Positions 30,820 through 39,645 of a stretch of 64,000 bases of DNA are shown one piece after another. The stretch is from Albugo candida (taxonomy: Eukaryota > Oomycota > Peronosporomycetes > Albuginales > Albuginaceae). The stretch lies in the NCBI GenBank assembly GCA_905220665.1, contig CAJNAR010000026.1:62001-126000 (forward strand). The letters run 5' to 3'. The notes beneath the pieces were generated by a model. It had not been told where the DNA came from, ran no database searches, and saw only the letters and a list, made by a program, of their open reading frames with translations. Every line of letters begins with the position of its first letter. Position 1 is the stretch's first letter. Made by a program: the position numbers and the translations under genes.

Positions 30820-31385
30820 CATGAATGAAGGCTCTGCTCTGACGGATCTCACTCAATTATTGGACGTGTTTTTCTGAAGGAACGTATAGCGCTGTATAAC
30901 GCAATCATATCGTCCGTAGTTACTAAAAGAGCACAGCTATCTAGCATCTCGAGTAAGTAATCTACTCGCACGAGTGTTAATGACATCGACTCAATGCAAA
31001 ATATATTGCGCCATAGGCTGACCAAAGACATGTGCGCGTTACTGAGTGTTCGAGTACTCGTTCCGATCAATTGAATGCGCAAGAAGCACGGGATCAAATG
31101 ATTTGTGACCGTTGTGGGACCATCGAAAGACCGGGCAATTGCGCATTTGGAAACTGAAAAAGCGACTTCAGAATCTGCTCTGAGTATACTCTCTGCAACG
31201 ATTGACATTTTTTCTATCGATACTGGATGATCTAATTGAGTACAACGCCGGAATCTGATTGAGTGGGAGCTGAAGGGCATTCTCTGCAAGCCAATCGCCT
31301 TAATGGAGATAAACGAGGAGGATAATGAGAAAGCACTTGCGAGGAAAGTAAAAGATCGAAACATAAATGGACTTACTCGTCTGTA
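30820..31385 (+). pseudogene. Unidentified coding-like remnant
   Basis: The plus strand reads ALTDLTQLLDVFF, then ERIALYNAIISSVVTKRAQL, SMQNILRHRLTKDMCALLSV and ILCKPIALMEINEEDNEKAL. These are separated by stops and apparent frameshifts. The composition is helical and protein-like, so a decayed exon set is likely. A 171-codon frame on the opposite strand (30849-31364) is Ser-rich and looks like its antisense shadow. No family assigned. Confidence 0.3.
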
Positions 31386-32284
31386 AAAGCGGTTCGCGGT
31401 TCAAACAGAAGCGATAGGGCAATCAAAAGGGACAGAGCGAGTCATCAACTTCGTCTTCACCAAAAGTTGGCGACCACATGTATCAATGAACGACAGACAA
31501 CATGAAGCAGCACCGACTCCACTAATAGTATCGTAATAGATGAGTAAATGACCAATGAATTTTTACTCTATGCATACTTTTAAACTTTGTGAACATTTAG
31601 ATGAATCGAAAAAATACACAGTCACAGCCATTAAGGATTCTACACAAAGGTTCTCAATTAGCTAGTGAGGAGATCACGTGAGATCGAAACAATCAACCTT
31701 TCTATTTTTATAGAGAGCGTTGCAACAAGTCCAAGAAGTGTGTTGATCGAGGCTATTGCGTCTTCTATCAGCCAGGTTGATGTCGATTAATTCCATTCCA
31801 TCATATAGACAGATGGATCCCAACTCCATTGTAGCGCATACATTATTCCGACTGATATCACTAATGGAAGACCCAACTGGTAAAAAAAAGTTACTGAGCG
31901 TACTGTCTTCGCAATTGCTTGCATTGCATCCGAAACATTTGTAAACATTGATCGCTTATTTCGCTGTATTACCCAAATGACGCGATAATATATTCTCATA
32001 GTCTTACGAGGACAAAAATTGCACGTCAGCGGTATGTTACTTTGTCTCCATATGAAGTCTGAGGCCTTTCTTAGCATTCCTGTCACCTATACTCTCATTA
32101 CAATTGTCAGATCCTTCTATTTGGTATTTCACGGATTCAGGAGCGATCCGAAAAAGTATGACCAATAAAAAAAGGTATGACAGGAAACTTGACTGCAGGT
32201 ATAAGGTTAGCAGGACGGATGCTTAAAGTACTGCGTTGGTATCGGATATAAGATTTCTAATGTGAATGCTGTACACAGTCATAA
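31386..32284. other. Gene-poor interval
   Basis: About 900 bp, AT-rich, no gene or repeat identified. Confidence 0.4.
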
Positions 32285-32833
32285 TCAATTCTCATTCTCA
32301 TTCTCCAATTCGCTATCGTAAAATACTGTCTGACGTATCGCGGAACTGGACTGTTCTTTATGCTTTGCCGTTTCACTTGGTGTGCTTTTATACATCCCGC
32401 AGTCGTCCGTAAATAAATCAGGAATGCTACCTTCATACTTGAGAACATTTTGTGAGCTCAGAAAATAAGCCAAAAAGCGGTTGATAAGCTTTAGTGCCAC
32501 CAAGTTCGTCGAGTCCTTGCAACATTTTCACCACTTTTTGGTCTCTGGTGAGTGCGATATATAGGATCATCCGATTGTAACTTTCTTGATCACGTTGGAA
32601 AACTCATTGGTCTCCACGAGCGTCGTGTACTCACCGCGCCCTTGAGCCGGCACGGCTTGCATCTTGGATGCTTGCTCTTTCATGCGTTGTAAGCGCTTTT
32701 CTCATCTTTCCTCGAGTTCTTCATCATCGTCGTTTTCGAGTTGACGGAGTGTGCTACCGATATGCTGTTCTTCTTTCTCTAAAGTCTCCAAAACCTTCTC
32801 ACCAATAGCCGTCGCCACGATCTCGGCATTCAT
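32285..32833 (-). pseudogene. TXNDC9: TXNDC9 / phosducin-like 3-type pseudogene with internal loss
   Basis: The minus strand starts at ATG 32833 with MNAEIVATAIGEKVLETLEK, then EEQHIGSTLRQLENDDDEEL and, after an in-frame TGA, KRLQRMKEQASKM and GRGEYTTLVETNEF. This matches the TXNDC9 N-terminal coiled coil and its G-x-G-E-Y motif. Most of the thioredoxin fold is missing. After that gap come a GLDELGGT-like piece and a tail SAIRQTVFYDSELENENEN, resembling the acidic TXNDC9 C-terminus. A nonsense codon, frame changes and the lost core make it a pseudogene. The functional protein is a co-chaperone regulating the TRiC/CCT folding machine. Confidence 0.75.
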
Positions 32834-33256
32834 GGGATCCTTGCGAATTTAACGTAATGTCCGTAGAGTGGTCACAAAGTACGCGCGCAATGGCATATTA
32901 GACAACCATCACTCGCATCGGATCAATGCTTCCATTCGCAATACTGCGACTCATGATTAGTTGTACTTGCAAAAGTCAGTCGTATTCGCACTATAGTCAA
33001 TTCAACTCATTCCACTCATTTCACAGTTCCATTAATGTGACGCAGACGGCGATTTCGAATCGAATTCTATCTTTTACAACGAACTCGCTACTGACTGATC
33101 AACACAGAGTGTGATAAAGTCGTCTCTATTCATTCCAAGTAACAACACGTACCTCCTGACATAAGAAGGTCGCAAGACACTCTGAACGGCGATCTATGAG
33201 CACACAGTCGCTATCCACACTCATTCTCACTTTTGTTGAGCATTTGCATTAGGCCG
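32834..33256. other. Divergent spacer
   Basis: Between the TXNDC9 remnant and a secreted pepsin-like gene. Some sequence just upstream of 32833 may be former TXNDC9 5' DNA. No other feature seen. Confidence 0.35.
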
Positions 33257-34348
33257 ATGATCAGTCCTTTATTGATAATTAAGATCTTTGTGCTGCTGGC
33301 ACTACCTCCCGCGTACGGAAAGGATATTATCATAACGCTCAGAACAGTACAGTCATTTGACCGGTTGGAAAAGTTCATTGACACTCAGTATGTTGGCGAC
33401 TTTTTCATCGATGACATATCCCATACGTTTACGATTGCGACACCGTCCACGCTTCACTTTTGTATGCTTTTTACCTCTATCGATTACGACCATAAAGCAT
33501 TATTCGCCGGGAATGCTGGTCTCTGTGTCATTGCTTCCTATCCAGAAGGGCCGATCGGTCTCGCTAGACAGCAAGAAGTATCACAAGGTACACTTCATTT
33601 GGGTCACTTGAGTAATGCACGAAAAGGGATCGTCTTCACGTCGCAGATATCAAACAGAAGGGATTTGTACCTGAATATTACATCGCATCGGGACAGTGCA
33701 ATGGTGTATCTGCCCGCGGAATTCGGAAGTCAAGGAGAATGGATGGTGCATATGGATGGATACTCTGTGGGACCAGAGACCCATGTTGTAAGTTCATACA
33801 ATGCAGTCTTCACTCTGTCGACGCATTGGATCACGGGACCGATGGAAGATATTGTACATATTGCGAGTAGACTTGGAGCCAAGCCAACTGACGAAACAGG
33901 GTATTTCAAAGTGAAATGTAGCGCTTTTCTGCCGGACGTAGCGTTTCGGTTGGGTGAAAAAAGCATGCATTTCTCCGATATTGATCTTGGACACCATACG
34001 ATCGTACGTATAGGCACTGAATGCGTGCTTCCGATTCGGTATAGAAGTGTGTGGGATCAGGATATGTGGGAACTTGGGACTTCCTTTATGCACGGGGAAA
34101 ATACGAGTTTCTGGTCATCCGATCAACACGGGAAAAAAAATACGAGATTGGACTCACTTCGAATCACTATATCGACCGTTAAAGTATACGTATGGTGCGA
34201 GTTTTTGTTTGTTGAGTTCCTTATCTTTCATGGGCTTACGTCACTTTCCTTCATGCGAGATGCATTGCGAAAACATTGTCAGATTGTAAATTACGGACTC
34301 AAGTTGATTGGTAGTGTCTTCGTGTTAGAAACAACGGCAGGGTTTTGA
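33257..34348 (+). CDS. Secreted pepsin-fold pseudoprotease lacking both catalytic Asp residues, copy 3
   Basis: 363 residues from ATG at 33257; the longer frame uses TTG. MISPLLIIKIFVLLALPPAYG is a strong signal peptide with likely cleavage after Gly21. The protein can be laid along pepsin. YVGDFFIDDISHTFTIATPS matches the first-site region (Y-x-G-x-I-x-I-G-T-P-P-Q-x-F-x-V-x-F-D-T-G-S) with the catalytic Asp replaced by Pro. EWMVHMDGYSVG matches W-x-[VF]-x-M-D-G-[VI]-x-V-G. AVFTLSTHWITGP matches A-I-V-D-T-G-T-S-L-L-T-G-P with Asp replaced by Thr. Then come GYFKVKCSAFLPDVAFRLG and WELGTSFMHGENTSF (the I-L-G-x-x-F block). The last about 80 residues do not match pepsin and may be a misread intron or a new tail. 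Both catalytic Asp are gone. Confidence 0.75.
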   Translation: MISPLLIIKIFVLLALPPAYGKDIIITLRTVQSFDRLEKFIDTQYVGDFFIDDISHTFTIATPSTLHFCMLFTSIDYDHKALFAGNAGLCVIASYPEGPIGLARQQEVSQGTLHLGHLSNARKGIVFTSQISNRRDLYLNITSHRDSAMVYLPAEFGSQGEWMVHMDGYSVGPETHVVSSYNAVFTLSTHWITGPMEDIVHIASRLGAKPTDETGYFKVKCSAFLPDVAFRLGEKSMHFSDIDLGHHTIVRIGTECVLPIRYRSVWDQDMWELGTSFMHGENTSFWSSDQHGKKNTRLDSLRITISTVKVYVWCEFLFVEFLIFHGLTSLSFMRDALRKHCQIVNYGLKLIGSVFVLETTAGF

Positions 34349-34413
34349 ACCATGGATAGGTCGCAAGAGTTTGGTTTATTGCACACAAAAAACATCATGC
34401 TAGCAAATAGGTT

Positions 34414-34672
34414 TCAATTAACGTTTACTGTTTCCTCTCCTTTTGCTCGTAATCTTCGGTCGCGTGCATCCATCATTCGATCCCAATCCGTCAATAGTTG
34501 TAATTTACTCTATACGCGAATTAATGAGACGTTCCATTAGCACAGGGTGGGATGATATGCATACCTGTCCATTGTTTCTTGCTTGTGAGCGTGTGACCCA
34601 ACCTAATCCGACTCCCATTGTGGTGATAGCGCCGATCATGATAATAATTCCTGGAAGCGTTTGGTACGGCAT
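34414..34672 (-). CDS. NDUFA1: Complex I subunit NDUFA1 / MWFE (two exons)
   Basis: Minus exons 34565-34672 and 34414-34509, joined over a 55-bp intron (GTATGC donor, CGTATAG acceptor, phase 0), give 67 residues. The start MPYQTLPGIIIMIGAITTMG forms the single membrane helix. Exon 2 supplies the conserved end DWDRMMDARDRRLRAKG, matching the E/D-W-D-x-x-M-x-x-R-D-x-R-x tail of MWFE subunits. Length and layout (one N-terminal helix, charged tail) fit NDUFA1, an accessory subunit of the complex I membrane arm. Read without the intron the tail is lost. It is one of the few intact genes in the 22-37 kb interval. Confidence 0.82.
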
Positions 34673-34942
34673 CCGAGTACTTGTGTTTCTTACATTCACG
34701 CAACCGTCGTAGCCACCTTGTATCCGTACATTAGTGCAACCAACTGGGTCAGCTCGTGCAACATAAATTGCTGCTCGTTGATTCAAAATTTAAAACCAAT
34801 TTGAATTCTTAAAATGTGAAGACTATTCGTTTCCTTCAACACTAACTACCTCTATTCTATACAGCATTCATTACACTACGAGGTATACTACAGTGCTTTA
34901 TCAAGACTGTAAGCATAATTCTTTGACAAAAAAGTCGTAGAT

Positions 34943-35407
34943 ATGGCACAACTAAGCAGCAAAGTCGCTCCAACTCGCAAGTCAAATGCGCTGGTAAATG
35001 TTTTGGCGCATGCTGAAAGATTGCGATCAGAATTGGGAAAGCAAAATACGGAGACTCTCTCCACGCAAACGAGTGAATTGACAATTGGGCAACGGAAGCA
35101 ACGGTTCACTTCTCGTGTGCATTATCTGATGTCAGCCAAAGTGACTGCTGTGTGCTTGCGGAGAACGGTTCCTTTTCGAAAGACAAAACGTGAGCTTCAA
35201 CGAGAATGTGAGAGCCTCTCGAAATGGCTTAACACTCGATTTACGGAGACAATGTCCCAATCGGTGCGTTGCCGGAGGCATTCGATAGCGTCTGCTCTTA
35301 ACAAGCAACCTCAAAAGCGACGTGCAAGCTGTCGCTTGCGGTCACATCGACGAAACTCCCTTCATGCAACATTTCCGGGAGCAGTTGAGTTAACAACAAA
35401 ACAATAG
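34943..35407 (+). CDS. Small basic protein, unknown function
   Basis: 154 residues from ATG at 34943, single exon. It is Arg/Lys/Ser-rich. The first 100 residues look helical (NVLAHAERLRSELGKQ, FRKTKRELQRECESLSKWL) and the last 50 are very basic (KQPQKRRASCRLRSHRRNS). No domain is recognised. It is divergent from NDUFA1 with about 270 bp between them. A nucleic-acid-binding role would fit the charge, but this is only inference. Confidence 0.4.
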   Translation: MAQLSSKVAPTRKSNALVNVLAHAERLRSELGKQNTETLSTQTSELTIGQRKQRFTSRVHYLMSAKVTAVCLRRTVPFRKTKRELQRECESLSKWLNTRFTETMSQSVRCRRHSIASALNKQPQKRRASCRLRSHRRNSLHATFPGAVELTTKQ

Positions 35408-36958
35408 ATCGCATTTGTAACGATTGCAATAAAGTATGCATTCGTCATGATGTGTCATGTATTTGAAGGACCAGGTGTGACAAGGCGGCGATGCAACCGT
35501 TAGACGACAAAACCAAACCTGCATGCATTCGTAAATGCTGCTGACAAGTACAGCTCAAATCGCACATATTGTGGTGAGAAATGTTGCTTTTATGGATGCA
35601 TTTGTGGGTTTCTTCTCACGAAAGGCTCTTGGCTCGAGTGTATGACCTTTGGCTCAACTAGCAACTCTGATTGTAATGCTACTAGTTCTCATGGCTTAGA
35701 ATTCTTGCTGCCCCACCGATCGCGTACTCATATATAGTTTCTCACGATGATAAGCAGCTTGTATTAGATGGAGAACCTTCGGCTCTTCCACCTTTCTCTG
35801 CATCTTATACCACACATTGATGACTTACTGTCTTCTCTACGGGTACGAAATCTGTAAATACGAAAGATGAAAGAGATGACACTCCTATTGACTTTTTGCA
35901 TGGCGCATGTATGTTGTCATTCTTACAAGGTAATTCGACGAGTTTCTTTTTGATCAACAATGTAGTTATCTCCTTGCATCGCTACTCAGCTGATGATTAA
36001 TTACTTTGTGTTGTAAGGAACGTGAGCTCAAGATGAACCCCTTTGTAATGACTCTCTAGTGCATTGCAGAAGGTTAGTTCCTCTATACATGTAGTATGCT
36101 ATACAGCGCCTGTCAGGCTCACTGGAAGATTGACAAAGCATTTATCATTTATCTGATGATATATGTACTTTGTAGAGTATTACGAGAAACCAAGACGTGG
36201 CCTGTTTTTTTTCCTCGTCTTACCGGAATGAAGAATTCCCGAAATTCTGATAGGCTTCAGGATCAACACTGCTGTATTGGGTGTTCAAAGACGCTTTGTA
36301 GCAATTGATGCCGCTTAAGAGTTCGATTATAGATGTCAGCGTATGATTAGCATGGACTTGGATTGAATAATTCAAAGAATTTATCAATAACGTGCGCTCC
36401 TAAGGGCTGATCAGCAAACACATGCTATAAAAGAATCCCTCTCCATCTACTGTATTATAGTGTAATTCACGTTCGCCTCGACACAACGCTCATGATGAGC
36501 TGCACATTGCAATTTCTACCTGGAAAACTTCTTAAAAACTATTGGGAGTTGACAAATCAGCTACAAAACTCGTTGAAGCACGCTTGCTGCGTTTGGAGTG
36601 TTTCCAGCGAGGGAAAGAATAGTGCTTGCAATGCGTGTTAGTATCCGTACCTCAAATCCAGAAAGGCTAGGACTCAGCATCACATTGCGACGCTGGTCAT
36701 GAAAGATGCATCAACCGAATTTAACCTTCTTCGAATATATAAGATAACGTAGGGGATCTTTTTACAAAGCTTCCACCGATAAGTTGCAGTGAACTGTTCA
36801 ATGTCATAGATCGGAAGTCTTTAGTGACGTGTGTCCTTTGTACCTTACAAAAGTACGTTCATGTCGCTCATACAAAGTGATACTCGACACATACATGGAA
36901 GCGATGTTATTGATGGGATACGCTATCGTCATGTTGCTATCCAGATGAGCTTTGGAAC
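35408..36958. other. Gene-poor interval before IscU copy 2
   Basis: About 1.5 kb without a supported gene. Short frames such as 36096-36308 have no domain. No terminal repeats of a transposon were found by eye. Confidence 0.4.
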
Positions 36959-37594
36959 ATACGTACTTAACAATCGTCCTGTCGCTTAGATTCGTATATA
37001 GCTTGAATTTCTCTTTCATTTGCAACATCATTCCTTAATTTCTCTCCAGAATGTCACGTCAACTATTAAAACAATCGCAACAAACATTGGCTTTATCGGC
37101 CTCTTCAACACTGCGTAACTCGACTGGAATCGCTATCAACACCATACAACAGCGTCAGTACCATGAAAATGTTATCGATCATTATGAGAATCCGAGAAAT
37201 GTCGGTTCATTGGACAAAGCTGCGAAAGACGTTGGTACTGGATTAGTAGGTGCTCCCGCTTGTGGTGACGTTATGAAACTACAAATCAAAGTCGATGAAA
37301 ATGGCAAAATTGTAGATTCCAAATTCAAAACGTTTGGTTGTGGATCAGCGATTGCGTCGAGCTCTGTAGCTACCGAATGGCTGAAAGGAAGAACTGTGGA
37401 CGAATGTATAAGCATTAAGAATACTGATATCGCTAGCCACTTGAAGCTCCCACCAGTCAAGTTACATTGTAGCATGCTTGCAGAGGATGCTATTAAAGCC
37501 GCTATCAAGGACTACAAGAAAAAACAGACAGTATAGCTGCATAGTTCCATCTTTTTATATAAATGTAATTTCACGAACTTGATTTGTTCGGTCG
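36959..37594. repeat. Duplicated segment carrying IscU, copy 2
   Basis: Direct-repeat partner of 20756-21398, about 16.2 kb away. It covers about 92 bp of upstream DNA, the whole gene and about 60 bp downstream. Confidence 0.85.
37051..37536 (+). CDS. ISCU: Iron-sulfur cluster scaffold IscU (mitochondrial), copy 2
   Basis: 161 residues, ATG at 37051, no intron. All scaffold features match copy 1 (C71, D73, C97, C140, LPPVK at 133-137). Against copy 1 the changes are His8 to Gln, two changes in the Ala-Thr stretch near residues 18-20, and Ala161 to Val. About ten further base differences in the mature part are silent (for example CCT/CCC in GAPAC, GGC/GGT in FGCG). Silent change without replacement suggests both genes are kept under selection, or are homogenised by gene conversion. 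The next gene downstream is PIG-L rather than ARMC7, so the duplicated block was short. Confidence 0.97.
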   Translation: MSRQLLKQSQQTLALSASSTLRNSTGIAINTIQQRQYHENVIDHYENPRNVGSLDKAAKDVGTGLVGAPACGDVMKLQIKVDENGKIVDSKFKTFGCGSAIASSSVATEWLKGRTVDECISIKNTDIASHLKLPPVKLHCSMLAEDAIKAAIKDYKKKQTV

Positions 37595-37710
37595 CTTTAG
37601 TGTCCTCACTTTTTCACAATACTGGCCTCACAATTCTGGGCATATCCACCTAAATAGTGTACATTTATACAACAATCCAAACCAAAACTAGAATGAACTA
37701 GGATAACTTG

Positions 37711-38640
37711 ATGGAGATCAATCAAGCTCTTGAGTGGATCAAATACTCTTTGATCTCATTAAATTGCGGCCTATTCCTTTTCTTAATCGTAGCGTACCTG
37801 CTGGAATATAACACTACAACCTCTCTCACACCCATATCCACTACGAAAACGTCTCCGCGCGCGCTTGTCGTCATCGCACATCCAGATGATGAAAGCATGT
37901 TTTTCGCTCCCCTCCTTCGGTATCTGCTCTTTGGTGACAACCAGTGGACTTGGTCGTTGTCAAAATACCTCCACACTCGCTGGAATGTGACGCTTTTGTG
38001 TCTATCGTCCGGAAATGCCGACGGAATGGGACGCATTCGTATCAAAGAATTGGAGAGTGTTGGTCGATTCCTCGGTTTACCTTCGGAGAACCTCAAGATA
38101 ATAAATGATCCGCAACTTGAAGACGGAATGCATGTCTCCTGGGATCCTCAACACATTGCGAACATTATACAGCGACAATTTGACGGCGGCAATACCTTCC
38201 AAGCGGTACGTTTCGTTTAGCGAATGACTCGATAAAGTCTCAACAAGTTTTTCGCACAGATTTTCACGTTTGATGAGTTTGGCGTCTCTGCACACCCGAA
38301 TCATATCGCAGTGTATCGTGGTGTGAGACTCGCGTTGGAGAAATTCGATAGTGCGAAGATATTTGGGTTTGCATTGAAAAGCACCAATTTGGCTCGGAAG
38401 TACATTGGAGTGTTGGATGTTGCAATTTTACGAATTCAGCAGATTCTTAGCACGAAGAAAAGCGGTTTGTCGGATGAATTGGCGATGTTTACCTGGAGAC
38501 CTTGGTGGAATTATCAATTGATGGCGATTCACGCGTCACAGTTTGTGTGGTATCGGCGATTATTTGTCATCTTTTCACGGTATACATATCTCAACACGTT
38601 TGAAGAAATTCGTTGGCGATCAAAATTGAATGAAAAATGA
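37711..38640 (+). CDS. PIGL: PIG-L, GlcNAc-phosphatidylinositol de-N-acetylase (two exons)
   Basis: Exons 37711-38205 and 38260-38640 with a 54-bp intron (GTACGT donor, CGCACAG acceptor, phase 0) give 291 residues. An N-terminal membrane helix (LNCGLFLFLIVAYLL) is followed by ALVVIAHPDDESMFFAPLL with the zinc-binding A-H-P-D-D-E motif. CLSSGNADGMGRIRIKELE follows, and exon 2 has IFTFDEFGVSAHPNHIAVYR with the third metal ligand His. PIG-L removes acetate from GlcNAc-PI, the second step of GPI-anchor synthesis, on the ER cytosolic face. Splicing is required because exon 1 read-through stops before the HPNH motif. Confidence 0.93.
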
Positions 38641-38644
38641 GATT

Positions 38645-39517
38645 TTAGACATAAAGTCGTTTTCGTTTTCGATATGTTTCGCATTTTGGGTCAGACAAAG
38701 TCGTTTGATATGCGATCTTCTCACTTGTTTCGGGATACATTTTAATTTCTCCATCTTTGAGACGATCGAGTGATATGGCAATTATCGTCTGACAGACAAG
38801 TTTCAGTATTATATTTTGCTCTGACAGCTCATAAATAATTCCGAGTAATTCTTCATCACAAAGTTGAGAGTATACAATCACTTGCTGCCCAATACGAAAT
38901 GTCACAGAATTGATTTTCATTCGCGACGAAGTCAGAAGACTAATTTGATTGATACTGCTCGGAGTTCTAGTGAGAGACCGCCTCTGATTGTACGCTTTCA
39001 TCGCTTCTATTTCTAGCTGCAGGTTCTTCCAGACAAGATCACGTGTTGGAAGACATGGCTCCAGGTGCTGGAAATCGAATGCTTTCTTCATTGCGTCAAA
39101 GTTGAGATGTAATCTTTGTTTCTGATCGGAAAAAATTGAAGCCGACAATTTCTGATCCTCGCGATAGTGACCATCCTGGATTGGAGCAGCAATTTCTTCT
39201 GCTTTTTTAACCTTTTCCAGTTTGTTTTTGGTCGATAAGAACAGGTTTTGATTGAGTGAGGATTTGGCGGATTCAAATATATCGTTTGCTGATTGCAGCT
39301 CGAATTCGAGAAGATCAATTTGATTGCGTTGCATGAGGTGTAAATGGTTCAGCGCTACTTGTAAGACTTTATCGCGGGTGTTCCGGAACGGAATACATTG
39401 TTCGAAAAATTCGTGAAATGTTCCCTTCTCCAAAGCTCTCAAATTCTCTTGATTCCGGTTGATGTTTTCTTGATATAAATTCCGCTCCAGCTCTAGTAAC
39501 TCGCGGACATTCGTCAT
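38645..39517 (-). CDS. Sds3-like protein (Sin3-HDAC complex subunit family)
   Basis: 290 residues from ATG at 39517. Residues 1-115 match the Sds3/BRMS1 layout: LLELERNLYQENINRNQENL, L-E-K-G-T-F-H-E-F-F, then R-D-K-V-L-Q-V-A-L-N-H-L and a further helix to about 110. The G-T-x-x-E-F and R-D-K anchors are those of the Sds3 coiled coil, which dimerises and scaffolds the Sin3 histone deacetylase complex. A Ser/Thr-rich middle leads to a small beta-rich end (about 205-260, FRIGQQVIVYSQLCDEELLG) that looks Tudor- or SH3-like. It is tail to tail with PIG-L; stop codons are 4 bp apart. Family assignment is by motif only. Confidence 0.6.
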   Translation of the reverse strand: MTNVRELLELERNLYQENINRNQENLRALEKGTFHEFFEQCIPFRNTRDKVLQVALNHLHLMQRNQIDLLEFELQSANDIFESAKSSLNQNLFLSTKNKLEKVKKAEEIAAPIQDGHYREDQKLSASIFSDQKQRLHLNFDAMKKAFDFQHLEPCLPTRDLVWKNLQLEIEAMKAYNQRRSLTRTPSSINQISLLTSSRMKINSVTFRIGQQVIVYSQLCDEELLGIIYELSEQNIILKLVCQTIIAISLDRLKDGEIKMYPETSEKIAYQTTLSDPKCETYRKRKRLYV

Positions 39518-39645
39518 TCTTACAATGAATCAATAGGTAGAGGAGTCACTAAACCGAGGTATTTAGTTCATGATATTTTATAAAATAAATCCTCGCGTTA
39601 GTGACCGAAATTATACTATACTTTGAAAACTTGACGACATTCGAC

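Noticed and set aside
30849..31364. A 171-codon minus-strand frame with a hydrophobic start
   Set aside because: Ser-rich and domain-free, opposite a more protein-like plus-strand remnant; probably an antisense artefact.
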